This document shows positions 43,167 through 53,375 of a stretch of 64,000 bases of DNA, piece after piece. The stretch lies in assembly GCF_009936175.1 (NCBI RefSeq), contig NZ_AP019773.1, forward strand, positions 496,001 through 560,000. Direction: 5' to 3'. Origin of the DNA: Bartonella quintana. Its GTDB lineage: Bacteria > Pseudomonadota > Alphaproteobacteria > Rhizobiales > Rhizobiaceae. The stretch's first letter is position 1; every line of letters begins with the position of its first letter. Below the pieces are notes generated by a model, which ran no database searches, was not told the DNA's origin, and worked only from the letters and a program-made list of their open reading frames with translations. The translations under genes and the position numbers were made by a program.

Positions 43167-45680
43167 TCATTTTAGTTTAGTGTTTGTACGGTTGTTTCGT
43201 TTACGCCACCAATTTCCGAGTAATAGTAAAATAGGAGCGGCGATAAAGATCGAAGATGATGTTGCAATAATAATTCCAAAGACCATAGGAACTGCAAAAT
43301 TATGGACAGCACTTCCGCCCCATATCGCCATAGGGAGCATAGCGAGAACTGTGGTTGCTGATGTAAAGAGACAGCGTATAAGGACTTGATTAATTGAGAA
43401 ATCAATCAGTTCACGCAAGGGCATGTTTTTATAAAGGCGCATATTTTCGCGCATTCGATCATAGACTACAACCTTATCGTTTATGGAATAACCAACAATC
43501 GTTAAAAGAGCGGCAATGGCAGTTAAATTGAAATCAAATTGAAACAAAGCAAAAAAACCAATCATTTTTGTGGTGTCTAAGATGAGCGTTACAATTGCTC
43601 CAACTGCAAAAAACCATTCGAAGCGTAACCATATATAGAGGGACATGGCAATTGCTGCGAGAATAACAGCAGTAAAGGCAGCTGTAGCAAGTTCGCCTGA
43701 AATTTTGGGGCCAACAACCTCTATTTGATCGAATGTAGTATTGGGATAAATGTTTTGTACTGCTGTTTTGACCTTGTCAATGGCAGCGGTTTGTTGTGTT
43801 GCACCACCACTTTGTTTCTGAATGCGGATCAGCACGGTGTTTGCATTATCTATATTTTGTAGCGTAACTTCACCTATGTTAAGGGTAGAAAGCTTTGAAC
43901 GTAAGGTTGCTAAATTTGCTGGAGCTTTCGTGGTGATACTCATTTGGCTGCCGCCAATGAAATCAATTCCGAAATTCAAGCCAGGTTTTAAAAACAGAAA
44001 AACTGAAACAAGTGATAAAATAATTGAGACGCTAATACCAATGAAGCGCGCTTTCATAAAGCGGAAAGTTGTATTTTGTGGGGTAATATTGAAAATAGAG
44101 CGAAAATGCAGAGTTTTAATTTTCCATTTACGAACGACCCAAATCATCATGATGCGCACAATGGTAATATTCGTGAACATGGAGATGATAATACCAAGTA
44201 ACATTGTTACAGCAAAACCGCGAACAGGACCGGTGCCAAACCAAAACAATAAAATAGTTGCAATAATTGCAGTAATATTAGCATCAACAATGGTCGCGAA
44301 AGCCTGTTTGAATCCACGATCTAAGGCAGCAAAGGCGCTGATACCTTTACGGCTTTCTTCACGGATACGCTCATTGATTAGAATATTGGCATCAACGGCG
44401 ATACCGATACCTAAAATAATACCAGCAATACCCGGTAGTGTGAGTGTAGCACCGAGAAGACTTAGCGCGGCAAATGTTAAAATAGTGTGTAATGCTAGCG
44501 CTATATTCGCAATGATACCCCAAATTCCATAGAGAAGAAAAATAAAAACTGTAACAAGAACAAAGCCAATAATGCCTGTGTAAAGTCCCATTTGAATAGC
44601 ATCAGCACCAAGATTTGGACCTACAGTTCTCTCTTCAATCACCGTGAGTGGGGCGGGCAAGGAACCAGCGCGCAGGAGAGCAGCCAGAGTTGATGCTTCT
44701 TTGGGATCAAAATTTCCTGTAATTTGGCCTTGTCCGTTGGGAATAACACTGTTGATGATAGGAGCAGTCAAAACTTTGTTATCAAGAACGATTGCAAAAG
44801 GACGGTTAATATTTTGTCGTGTTATATCCGCAAATATTTTTGAACCAATAGAATTCATGGTGAATGAAATAATAGAACGTCCTGGCATTTGCGGATCAAA
44901 ACCTGCACGGGCATCTTTTAGGACATTGCCATCCAAGGCGATTTGGTCATAAATTGCATAACGTTGTGTCTTATCAGTGTATCCAGGAAGGATTGAAACA
45001 CCTGCGGGTAAGTTATTTATATCCACGTTGGAGGGCACAAGATGAAAGGTCATCTTAGCGGTTGTTCCTAAAAGATCGCGTAACTGCTTTGGGTCTTGTA
45101 GACCAGGCAATTGAACCATAATACGATCAGTTCCTACTTTTTGGATGGCTGGTTCAGTAACACCAACCTGATCTATACGGCGACGGATGATTTCCAAGCT
45201 TTGCTCAATAGCATTACTGATACGTTCTTTCATACCAGCTTCGGTTAACATTATACGGAGAGTGTTATCTTGAGCACTGATCGTGATATCATTGGCTTTA
45301 CTTCCAAAGCTGTTGTGTATAGGTGTGATCAATGTCTTCAAAGCAGAGAGTGCTTTTTCACTTTCTTTTGGATCGGAAATAAGAGCAACTACGCTATCTT
45401 CGAGGACACGAATGCTCGATGTACGGATTTGCTTTTCACGCAGTGTGTTACGCACATTGCTTAGAAGCATGTGTAGTTGATCCCTTTTTAGTGTTTTGGC
45501 CTCGACCTCGAGGAGGAGAGAAGATCCTCCTTGAAGGTCAAGTCCAAGTGTCACACGGGTATCAGTTAAGAATCTTGAATTTTTAACTTGTTCTTGCGAA
45601 AATAAATTGGGCAAGGCAATGTAAATGCTGCTTAAAAGGATAAAACAATAAAGAGTAGTCAACCAACCGGGTGTGCGCAT
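43167..45680 (-). CDS. secDF: Protein translocase SecDF fusion
   Basis: SecD and SecF use the proton gradient to pull exported proteins out of the SecYEG channel. Here they are one 837-residue chain, as in many Rhizobiales. The SecD half has the first helix, TLGLDLQGGSSLLLEV, the periplasmic domain and GFVLVTVFIFLLYGIWG, then IAVDANILINERIREE. The SecF half begins near residue 530 (LNFGIDFIGGSQM) and ends with GYSINDKVVVYDRMRENMR. The start ATG at 45680 gives a normal N-terminal helix. yajC is not next to it. Confidence 0.96.
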   Translation of the reverse strand: MRTPGWLTTLYCFILLSSIYIALPNLFSQEQVKNSRFLTDTRVTLGLDLQGGSSLLLEVEAKTLKRDQLHMLLSNVRNTLREKQIRTSSIRVLEDSVVALISDPKESEKALSALKTLITPIHNSFGSKANDITISAQDNTLRIMLTEAGMKERISNAIEQSLEIIRRRIDQVGVTEPAIQKVGTDRIMVQLPGLQDPKQLRDLLGTTAKMTFHLVPSNVDINNLPAGVSILPGYTDKTQRYAIYDQIALDGNVLKDARAGFDPQMPGRSIISFTMNSIGSKIFADITRQNINRPFAIVLDNKVLTAPIINSVIPNGQGQITGNFDPKEASTLAALLRAGSLPAPLTVIEERTVGPNLGADAIQMGLYTGIIGFVLVTVFIFLLYGIWGIIANIALALHTILTFAALSLLGATLTLPGIAGIILGIGIAVDANILINERIREESRKGISAFAALDRGFKQAFATIVDANITAIIATILLFWFGTGPVRGFAVTMLLGIIISMFTNITIVRIMMIWVVRKWKIKTLHFRSIFNITPQNTTFRFMKARFIGISVSIILSLVSVFLFLKPGLNFGIDFIGGSQMSITTKAPANLATLRSKLSTLNIGEVTLQNIDNANTVLIRIQKQSGGATQQTAAIDKVKTAVQNIYPNTTFDQIEVVGPKISGELATAAFTAVILAAIAMSLYIWLRFEWFFAVGAIVTLILDTTKMIGFFALFQFDFNLTAIAALLTIVGYSINDKVVVYDRMRENMRLYKNMPLRELIDFSINQVLIRCLFTSATTVLAMLPMAIWGGSAVHNFAVPMVFGIIIATSSSIFIAAPILLLLGNWWRKRNNRTNTKLK

Positions 45681-45759
45681 GAATATATTCCGCTAATAGG
45701 CTAATCTAATGGTTATTAGAGTTAAACGCAGGAGTAAGATAGGATGATGGTTTCATAGT

Positions 45760-46143
45760 TCAAGCAAGAGGGGGGGCGCGTTTGTTTGCAAAACATTGTG
45801 TTTGAAAATTATAAAGCCGTATGCAAACAATTACTACGGGAGCTATTAAAGAGACATTCAGTGCTGGGATGTTTTGAAAAGCACTGATGAAAGGTAAAAC
45901 ATAATCTCTATGGAGTGTTATAAATTTTTTATTTGCAGCTTTTGTAACATTCAATTGATCATACTTATTTTCTGAATCAAGTGGATTAAATGTAATGACA
46001 TTATTAATATGTGATTGGGCAATAAAATAAGCGTAAACTCCTAGAAAACTATTCATTAATAATATGCCAAAACTGGAAAGAAGAAGCGAGGCCGTAAAAG
46101 GGAAAAATTTTTCTTTTTTGCGATGGAGGTGCAAAAAAAACAT
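45760..46143 (-). CDS. Hypothetical membrane protein
   Basis: An open frame of 127 codons between secDF and the divergent MscS gene. It has two hydrophobic stretches (FTASLLLSSFGILLMNSFLGV region, about 17-42, and NVSLIAPVVIVCIRL, about 95-109) around a polar loop, and a basic N-terminus. I recognise no family. The ribosome site is weak, and it could be a lineage-specific small membrane protein or chance. Confidence 0.35.
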   Translation of the reverse strand: MFFLHLHRKKEKFFPFTASLLLSSFGILLMNSFLGVYAYFIAQSHINNVITFNPLDSENKYDQLNVTKAANKKFITLHRDYVLPFISAFQNIPALNVSLIAPVVIVCIRLYNFQTQCFANKRAPPLA

Positions 46144-46296
46144 ATTAGGATGCTCTCTTTGTCTTATTTGATTTCAACTTGCTATATTCACTCTTTTATC
46201 AGTATTATAGAATGAGGGGAAGCTTTTATAAGCTTATTCTACACAAGTTGAAAATATTTGTCTCATGTCATATTTTAAAGGGGGTGATTCTTCATC

Positions 46297-48690
46297 TTGA
46301 TACCTAAGGTCGATATGTGTTCATTTTTTCAAAAAAAATTATGCATTCTTTTTTCCATTGTTGGGATTATCGTTGTATCGATCTCTTGTGTATGGGGGCA
46401 TTTGGAATCACAAAATGTAATAATCGAACAGTCGATAATTTCTCACTCAATTAATGAAATTATTCAAAAACAACAGCAAATTATTAAAATACTTGGACAA
46501 AAAACAGAAACTTTAGAAAAAGACTTTACAAGAGAATCAAACGACGAACGTGTTTTGGCAGAGCTGCGGTTGCGGGCGCGAGATATTAGTGAACGTGCCC
46601 TAGAAGCAGCATTTGTTTTGCGTGCTCCTCTTAATGATATTAACGTGCTTCTTGATCAGTTGACAGAACTCTATGATGATCCCAAAAACTTTAAAAGCCA
46701 AAGTAGGGAACGTTCTCGTCTGATAGAAAAAAGAGCTCAGATTAATGATGTAGTGCTTCGGTTTGAAGAAATCTTTTTGGCTACAAATAGAATAGCCGAA
46801 CTTTCTCTCTCTCAGTCTCGAGAGCTTTTTAAAAATACACTTACGCACAGGCTTGAATTTTCGATACCGATGGTCAAACATCTCGTTGAGCAAACAAAAG
46901 AGGCTTCCTCTGATTTTCTTTTGTTGTTCAGTTCTTGGTGGAAATTTGTATTTAATTACAAGTCATTACAGCTTTTTCTTTCCTTTTTAATTCCACTTTT
47001 TGTTGCTTTTGGACTTCTTTATTTTTCTCGTAGGGTTCTTGCGCAATTACAGTGCCGTTTTGCCAAGCTGAATGAGGAAATATCTTATTTACAGCGTTTA
47101 TTGGTTGCTTTTATTTCAATTCTTCTGCCTTTGCTTGGGTGTATTGTTTGCGTTTATTTCGTGTTTTTTTTGTTTCGTAGTTTTGGTTTGGATTCTGGGA
47201 AGCTTACAACGATATTTTATACGATCGGGCATCAAATTATCTTAGTTTTTTTGATAAATCGTTTAGCCGTTGTTCTTTTAACATCGAATATACTCCATGG
47301 GCGCCTTTTCAATATTGCGCCGTCGGCAGCATACCAATTGGTAATTTTGATTACTTTTTTAGGGAGCGTTTTGGCATTTGATGCAGTTCTTGATAGTGTT
47401 TATCAAGTTGTTTTAGCCTCTCTTTCTTTGACAATCGCGAAAAGTTTTATTGCTGTTTTTCTGGTAGCGATATTGTTGTTCATAATTTCATTTGTGCCTT
47501 TGCGGTTTAAAGGTAGGCGTTCTCAAAATGAAGAAGGAGAGCGGGTATTTTGTCCACTTTATATACGCATTTCCCTTATTATCTTGGGATTATTGCTCAT
47601 TGTGATGGATTTTTTAGGGTATGTTGGTTTGGCGCGTTTTATTATGCAGCAAATTGTGGTTGGTGGTGCATTTTTGGTTCTCATGTATTTAGGGATACAA
47701 AGCGCTCAAGCACTTGGATCTAAAGGCCAATTTATGAAAACGAGCGTTGGTTATAGTTTGATGCAATGGTTACATTTAGAAGAGAAAACGATGAATCAAT
47801 TGGGGATTATTATAGGTGTTTTCCTCAATTTGGTTGTGATCATATTTTGTGCTATGCCAATTGCCGGGCAATTTGGATTTTCGTATTCTGATTTGCAAGC
47901 AATGTTATGGCAACTGGTGACTGGTTTTCAAATTGGCAATGTGTCTATTTCTTTGATTTCTATTGCAACAGGAACTATTGCTTTCTTTGCTTGTTGGTTT
48001 CTTATCCGCCGATTTATCGGTTGGCTGGATGGCACAGTGTTGGGGCATGGGGAATTTGATTTTGGTGTCCGTAATTCTATCAAAACAATCATAAATTATG
48101 GTGGTATTGTTGTATCTGCTTTGATAGGATTCTCAACTGCAGGTTTGGATCTCAAAAATTTTGCGCTCATCGCTGGTGGGCTTTCGCTTGGTATAGGTTT
48201 TGGATTGCAAAATATTGTTCAAAATTTTGTATCTGGGCTTATTATTTTGGTTGGGAGACCATTTAAATTGGGAGATTATATAGAATCTGGATCAGTAGCT
48301 GGTATTGTTAAACGTATCAGTGTGCGTGCAACTGAACTTGAAACATTTCAGCGCAAGACGATTATTATTCCTAATTCAAGCCTCATTAATAATAATGTCA
48401 GTAATTGGACTCGAGGGAGCAAAATGGGGCGGGTTGATGTCCCTGTTGTTGTTTCCTCTAACATTGCTCCAGAGCGTGTTGTTGAAATTTTGCTAGAGAT
48501 TGCTTCTGCGACAGAGGGGGTTTTAAAAAATCCTGTCCCGCAGGTGAGTTTCACTGCGTTTGATAGTAAAAAATTTTCATTTACTTTGGCTATTTATGTG
48601 CCTAACATCACCTCACCTTCTAAGGTGACCAATGCTCTTCGCTTTGTATTGTATAAACGTTTTGTTGAAGAAGGGATTTTGGAATGCTAA
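46297..48690 (+). CDS. Large MscS-family mechanosensitive channel (DUF3772-type N-terminus)
   Basis: Inner membrane channel of 797 residues that opens under osmotic stress. An N-terminal signal-like helix (about 14-32), a coiled-coil periplasmic region (residues 50-200), about eleven membrane helices and the MscS pore and beta domain near the end (TAGLDLKNFALIAGGLSLGIG; GFGLQNIVQNFVSGLIIL; GRPFKLGDYIESG; IIIPNSSLINNNVSNW) are in the usual order. The start is a TTG at 46297, placed ten bases after AAGGGGGTGA; ATG at 46315 is the alternative but too far from that site. The C-terminus stops at EEGILEC, where relatives usually continue with PFPQ and more, so the tail may be clipped by mutation. 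Confidence 0.88.
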   Translation: MIPKVDMCSFFQKKLCILFSIVGIIVVSISCVWGHLESQNVIIEQSIISHSINEIIQKQQQIIKILGQKTETLEKDFTRESNDERVLAELRLRARDISERALEAAFVLRAPLNDINVLLDQLTELYDDPKNFKSQSRERSRLIEKRAQINDVVLRFEEIFLATNRIAELSLSQSRELFKNTLTHRLEFSIPMVKHLVEQTKEASSDFLLLFSSWWKFVFNYKSLQLFLSFLIPLFVAFGLLYFSRRVLAQLQCRFAKLNEEISYLQRLLVAFISILLPLLGCIVCVYFVFFLFRSFGLDSGKLTTIFYTIGHQIILVFLINRLAVVLLTSNILHGRLFNIAPSAAYQLVILITFLGSVLAFDAVLDSVYQVVLASLSLTIAKSFIAVFLVAILLFIISFVPLRFKGRRSQNEEGERVFCPLYIRISLIILGLLLIVMDFLGYVGLARFIMQQIVVGGAFLVLMYLGIQSAQALGSKGQFMKTSVGYSLMQWLHLEEKTMNQLGIIIGVFLNLVVIIFCAMPIAGQFGFSYSDLQAMLWQLVTGFQIGNVSISLISIATGTIAFFACWFLIRRFIGWLDGTVLGHGEFDFGVRNSIKTIINYGGIVVSALIGFSTAGLDLKNFALIAGGLSLGIGFGLQNIVQNFVSGLIILVGRPFKLGDYIESGSVAGIVKRISVRATELETFQRKTIIIPNSSLINNNVSNWTRGSKMGRVDVPVVVSSNIAPERVVEILLEIASATEGVLKNPVPQVSFTAFDSKKFSFTLAIYVPNITSPSKVTNALRFVLYKRFVEEGILEC

Positions 48691-48956
48691 AATATGTTCA
48701 CGTTTTTTTTGCAGTTATGCTATTGAATATTTTGACTATAACAGCTTTTGCAGCAACTGTGCAGAATACTGATTTAAAGATACAATCTCTCACCATCGTT
48801 GAAGGGAGTGCGATTTCAAATGTTTCTTTAAATCCTCATCAAACAGTTACAATTTGTATGAAGGGCTGTTTTGTTACTTTTCCTAATAAAGACCGTTTTG
48901 CAGTAAAGGCAGAAGATAATATAAAAATCAGCGAGGGTAGAGCGATTTTTAAATAA
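48684..48956 (+). CDS. Small exported protein of unknown function
   Basis: Ninety residues. An N-terminal signal peptide (YVHVFFAVMLLNILTITAFA, cleavage after AFA) is followed by about 68 residues with a Cys pair (TICMKGCFV) and a short beta-rich pattern. I recall similarly sized Rhizobiales proteins with an IC..GC motif but cannot name the family. The start overlaps the end of the MscS gene by seven bases, so it is translationally coupled and likely cotranscribed with it. Confidence 0.6.
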   Translation: MLKYVHVFFAVMLLNILTITAFAATVQNTDLKIQSLTIVEGSAISNVSLNPHQTVTICMKGCFVTFPNKDRFAVKAEDNIKISEGRAIFK

Positions 48957-50012
48957 AATGGTTTCAGATTTTTTTTATGAGATAAAAATTTTGCAGAACG
49001 AAATATCATCTTTGCCTTCTTTAATAAGATCAATTATTAAAGAGTAGCTGATGAAAAGGTGTAACTTCAGTGTGAGATTGAGTATTCAGTTAGTAAAGTT
49101 AAGCGAGATTTTTCTGAAAGTATGCAGAATCTAAAATACATGTTTTCAGTATAATGATCCTTAAATATTTTTGTAAGATCTGAGTTCTGTAATATCAAAG
49201 TTAATTAATTAAGGTAAACTTCGATTATTTTTTTCTTTATGAATTTTATTGAAAATACGTATAGAAGTTTTCTTCTTTTCGAAGAGCTGTAATTAAAGTG
49301 GTTTATAGATGATATTATTTTGTTTTAATTCAATGATATATTCCGATTTTTGAATGAAATTTCTGGAAGAATAAAACGTCTTTAAAAGAAGAAGTTTATC
49401 AAATTTTTATTACATATAGTTAAATAAAATTAAATAATATGATAAGAATTTTCCGAATAAAAATTTATTTTCATTTTATATTCTTTTAATTTTTATTGTT
49501 TAATTTATTTTTATTAAATAATTTAGTGAATTATAAGATATTATGAATAAAATTATTAATATATTATTTGATATTAATTTATCATCCAATATTTCATATC
49601 ATTTATTTATTATATAATAAATGTCGATATGCTAGAATAATCTGTATTCTTTTTCAGAGAATGCTTCACATAAATAGGTTGCTGCATAATCCAGTTTTGG
49701 AATTTGATGAGAGAGTTTGGATGAGACGAGTATTAAAGTTTCATTCTTTTAAAGTAAAAATACCGTTATTTTTCGTAAAATTTCATATTTTCAATTATTT
49801 ATGATTGATAAAAGCTTGTTTATGGTTTATGGAAGAAAAATAATTAAAATTTATTTGCTAAAATTAAATTTTATTATTATAAAAAATATAGTTAGTTTTT
49901 AAGCATAAAATTTGCAGTACTTTGTTTTTTTAAAAATGTTATTCTTTATTTAAACATTAATTTAAACAATAGCAATGGGGTATAATTTTATGAATATGAG
50001 GGGTATAATTTT
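48957..50012. other. Very AT-rich leader region upstream of the outer membrane protein
   Basis: About 1 kb almost wholly A and T between 49140 and 49980, far richer than the surrounding genes. No coding remnant is convincing; the 78-residue frame at 49568-49804 lacks a ribosome site. Such long AT-rich upstream regions are where regulators could bind. No specific operator was identified. Confidence 0.5.
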
Positions 50013-50022
50013 ATGAACATGA
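49977..50022 (+). repeat. Tandem 23-base duplication of the omp initiation region
   Basis: Two adjacent copies, 49977-49999 and 50000-50022, differ at one base (AAT/AAC). Each contains GGGG, TATAAT, and an ATG. The second copy supplies the likely start of the outer membrane protein. The first ATG (49990) reads ATG AAT ATG AGG GGT ATA ATT TTA then TGA, so it does not extend the gene. Confidence 0.85.
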
Positions 50023-50918
50023 AATTTATAATAGGATCCGTTTTTGCTTTCATTCCAGCCTCTGTGGCACAGGCTGCAGATGTAATAGTTCCTCAGCAGT
50101 CAGAACGGGTTATTCCACCAGTTATTGCTTCTCCTTCTTTTTCTTGGACGGGCTTTTATTTTGGAGGACAAATTGGTGGTTTTTCGAGTAAAATTTCTGC
50201 AACGATTCCTGACATCACCTCGCCTTATGTTGATAATCTTTTCTTTCCTGATGAGGAAAGTAAGAATAAAAAATGGGTTTCGGTTGACAAAAAATATATG
50301 CCTAAGCTCTCTGGTTTTATAGGGGGGGTGTATGCAGGTGCTAATCTCGAACTTAGTAATGGTTTTATCTTGGGGGTTGATACGGATATACTGCTGTCTA
50401 GACGAAAGGATACAAAGACTGTCGTCTTTTCCGATAAATCTGATCAAAAGATAACTTTAGAGGGTACGAAAGGGGAAACTGATGGGCGTACAGAGGAGGA
50501 TAGTCTAGATCAGTTCAGTGGAGTTTCTCGATTGAAACAAGTAGAAGGAAATTTTCTAACTTTTAGTCGTACTTTGAAACAAAAATGGACTGGTGCCACA
50601 CGGGTGCGAGTTGGTTTTCCTGTTGAACGTATGATGCCTTATGTCTCTGGTGGTATTGCTTATGGGCAGTTTCAAAATATTTTCTCCATGTCAATTACTG
50701 GAGAAGATGCCGCTTCTACTACATTAGATGATACAAAGACGATGATTGGTTACACTCTTGGTGGTGGTGTTGACTTTGCAATGACAGATCATTTTATTGT
50801 GCGCGCGGAATATCGTTACTCAGATTTTGGTAAAAAGAAATTTCAAAAAGGGCACGAACAGATTGAGCTTAATTATAAGACCAATGACTTCCGTGTGGGT
50901 GTAGCTTACAAATTCTAA
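50013..50918 (+). CDS. Omp25/31-family outer membrane protein (hemin-binding-protein-like)
   Basis: A beta-barrel protein of 301 residues. A signal peptide (IIGSVFAFIPASVAQA, cleavage near residue 21, giving ADVIVPQQ) precedes the characteristic FSWTGFYFGGQIGG first strand. Later come TRVRVGFPVERMMPYVSGGIAYG and the terminal ADHFIVRAEYRYSDFG-like and FRVGVAYKF strands ending in Phe. This is the pattern of Brucella Omp25/31 and the Bartonella Hbp proteins. Heme binding is an inference from the family. The middle loops (residues 80-180) are charged and probably surface exposed. The start lies in a duplicated 23-base segment, and a strong terminator follows. Confidence 0.88.
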   Translation: MNMKFIIGSVFAFIPASVAQAADVIVPQQSERVIPPVIASPSFSWTGFYFGGQIGGFSSKISATIPDITSPYVDNLFFPDEESKNKKWVSVDKKYMPKLSGFIGGVYAGANLELSNGFILGVDTDILLSRRKDTKTVVFSDKSDQKITLEGTKGETDGRTEEDSLDQFSGVSRLKQVEGNFLTFSRTLKQKWTGATRVRVGFPVERMMPYVSGGIAYGQFQNIFSMSITGEDAASTTLDDTKTMIGYTLGGGVDFAMTDHFIVRAEYRYSDFGKKKFQKGHEQIELNYKTNDFRVGVAYKF

Positions 50919-50944
50919 TTTTTGCAAAATTAAATTAGCGTAAG

Positions 50945-50976
50945 AGGTCCTATCCTTGATAGGACCTTTGCTTTTT
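50945..50976 (+). terminator. Rho-independent terminator of the omp gene
   Basis: AGGTCCTATC and GATAGGACCT form a perfect ten-base stem with a three-base loop, followed by TTGCTTTTTT. Confidence 0.92.
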
Positions 50977-51256
50977 TATTTTGTACAAAATACTGTTTTA
51001 TGGTGAAGAAGAGATCATTAATTTTGATTATTATAAGATGAAGAAGAATTGCCTTAGATGCCGATTTTTAAAAATAAAAGTTTTTAGGATCATGAGCGCA
51101 GCTAAAACATTTGTTCAAAAGAAGTTTTGATTCGTAATTTTTAATAATTTAGCTTCGCCTGATAACGTCATAACAGCATTATGAAAGGGAGTTTGAGAGG
51201 TGGTTTATTTATGGTTTTAAAAACTTATTGTAAAATAAAGGAAAATTTACAGAAGT

Positions 51257-51342
51257 TGGTGCGGACGGCGGGACTTGAACCCGCAAGGTCTTAGACCGGC
51301 AGATTTTAAGTCTGCTATGTTTACCGATTTCATCACGTCCGC
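51257..51342 (-). tRNA. tRNA-Leu (anticodon UAA)
   Basis: The minus strand starts GCGGACGTGATGAAATCGGTAAAC-like (read in parts: GCGGACG acceptor, long variable arm), with anticodon loop GACTTAAAATC (TAA), T arm GCGGGTTCAAGTCCCGC, discriminator A and encoded CCA (51259-51257). The class II variable arm fits leucine. Confidence 0.96.
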
Positions 51343-51439
51343 GATAAGAGTTCTCTCATAAGCTATATCTTTTATTGAATCAAGAATTAATGATAAGAGA
51401 AAAACTTTTTATTCTTTGTTCAATTTTTGACTGACAATG

Positions 51440-52130
51440 CTTGCTTTTATAGCTGGAAGGAGTCTCTATAATATTAACGAAGCATGAAATGCTTGGTGAG
51501 ATATCTCAAGATGCTGCATTCGTTTGTGTGTCAGGGGGGGGATTACACGCAAGGGGTTTTTTGTTTATCGCTATTTTAAACGGAGAGGTGTGATTTTATA
51601 CCTGTGATGACCCCCGAAACAGAAAATTGATAAGACACGCATTTTTGGTATAGATTATTGATTATCCAGTTTAGTTTGTGAAACGTTTGATCAATGTCAT
51701 GCGGCTGCACAATCTTTCATTATACAGGGTGCTGGTCGGTCTGATGGCACCTTCGCATTAATTATTACGGGGCAGGCGACAATCCTGTGCGAGACTGTTT
51801 TGCAATGGAAAAAACTTAATGGAGAGAGTGAGCTAGACTTGATTATCCCTGTCGGTGGAGGTGGGCTGGCCAGTGGTGTGAGCAAATTTTCACGTGAATA
51901 TGGGCGGAAAAGGGGATTTCGTTTTGTTGAGCTGCAAGCTTGCTCACTTGTTTGAAGAGTGGAAAACATGTCAAACTTGAAAATATTAATACATTTGTAG
52001 ATGGTGCTGCTGTAGCTGAAATTGGTGCGTTAAATTACACGATGCTAAAGTAATTTTCACCAGATTCTATCATTACGGTTCCTGAGAATCATGTTTGTTC
52101 TAAAATGGCTGAAATGCTCAGGAACTATAT
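51440..52130 (+). pseudogene. ilvA: Decayed threonine dehydratase (ilvA)
   Basis: Remnant of the PLP enzyme that deaminates threonine for isoleucine synthesis. In order: DAAFVCVS then a slipped GNHAQG equivalent at about 51511-51548; VILYL, two stops, PPKQKIDKTRIFGIDY, stop, and CETFDQCHAAAQSF at 51589-51713; ETVLQWKKLNGES and LDLIIPVGGGGLASGVSKF to 51890; then a slipped SGKHVKLENINTFVDGAA and VAEIGALNYTMLK, and VPENHVCSKMAEML near 52115. The PLP-phosphate loop GGGGL is still there. The N-terminal third with the PLP lysine is barely readable. Multiple stops and homopolymer slips (runs of G at 51532 and C at 51610) make it nonfunctional. Confidence 0.88.
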
Positions 52131-53375
52131 TTTAGAAAATCGAAAGGTCAAAAACGGTTTAGGGATCACAAAGATAATGCTGCACAGTCACAGGGTAGAA
52201 ATTCTTCGTCTTCAAATGAAAGATATAAAAAAGCAAAAGCAGCAGCAAAGAGTGTCAAGTCTTTTTGTTCCTGCAGATCAGCAAAGAAGGCAGCTTGAGT
52301 AAAATATTCAGATAAGATTGTGCGCTTAGAATATGTTTCTCTTTTCGATTTCTTGTTAGTTTGAATGAGAGCAAGAGAAAAAAACAATGATCTTACTATA
52401 AAGATAAAGAAGGGTCTTTTCAAAAGTTTCAATTTTTAGAAGTGGAAACATTTTGGATTTCTTGTGTCGTTAAAAAAATATTTTGAAAAGAAGTTATCAT
52501 TGGTGATAGTTTGTGGAAGCAACTTTGAAAATTCCGTCTCCTTATATTTATTTGCTTACCCCCCCTTCCATCTTTAAAGATGTGAATAAAAAATAAAATA
52601 ACAAAGGATATGTTTTGTCTCTGATATGTTGATTTATAAGAGAAAAAACGTTTTGGCTGGTAAGATTTTCTAGTAACCTTGCAAATTGAGCTGAAGTCAT
52701 TTGTTGCGTGTCTAGCAATAAGATAATGAAGTTTTACGCTCCTTGCGATCTTAAGAGCGCACTGGAATGCGATGTGGTTTATATTTTTAGGTTTTTGAAA
52801 TTGAGATAAAGATTATGCTTAAAGCTTCAATTTATATCAATAGTTTTTTAGCTACAGAAATTTTTTGTTATTTTGGTCGTATGAGAAATAAGATCTGATG
52901 ATACGACCTTGGCTCCTTGTTCTTTAATATTTCTAAATGATTGTTTCGGGAGCAGTTCGTTGAGTTTAAGCTTTATTTAGTAGAAATAATTTTTTTCGAG
53001 CTGTACCGAGCTGTACAAAGTAAAGTGGTAAGAAATTTTTTGGGTTATTGGTGCATAAATAACTTTTTCTCAAAAAGAAGTTATGATTCGCAATTTGAAA
53101 CAATCATACTACTATCTGGTAGCATCATACCTTGATAAAGAATGATATAACTTTTGCGTTTCTTAACAATTAATCAGAAAGGAAAAATCTTGTATAGTGG
53201 CTGAACAAGGATGATGATTCTCTGTTTTCATTGCGAAAAACAATCTGATATGGAATGTTTCACTTTGCCTTACTGTAAGAATCTTATGCTCTGATCTTTA
53301 TTTATGCATCCCTTAATTTACAAATCTCTCACCTTAAAAAAGATTAATAAAAACAATAGATTTGTAAGAAAAAGA
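52131..53375. other. Gene-free gap between ilvA remnant and tRNA-Asn
   Basis: About 1.2 kb, AT-rich. I see no recognisable protein remnant. A small tandem repeat (GAGCTGTACC GAGCTGTAC) lies at about 52999-53017. The open frames at 52105-52302 and 52941-53135 have no family resemblance and no ribosome site. Confidence 0.45.

Noticed and set aside
49568-49804. 78-codon open frame in the AT-rich region
   Set aside because: No ribosome site, no family resemblance, and such frames are expected by chance; the composition is that of non-coding DNA.
52999-53017. Two tandem copies of GAGCTGTAC(C)
   Set aside because: Only two short units in a non-coding gap, with no neighbouring gene or structure to give it meaning.
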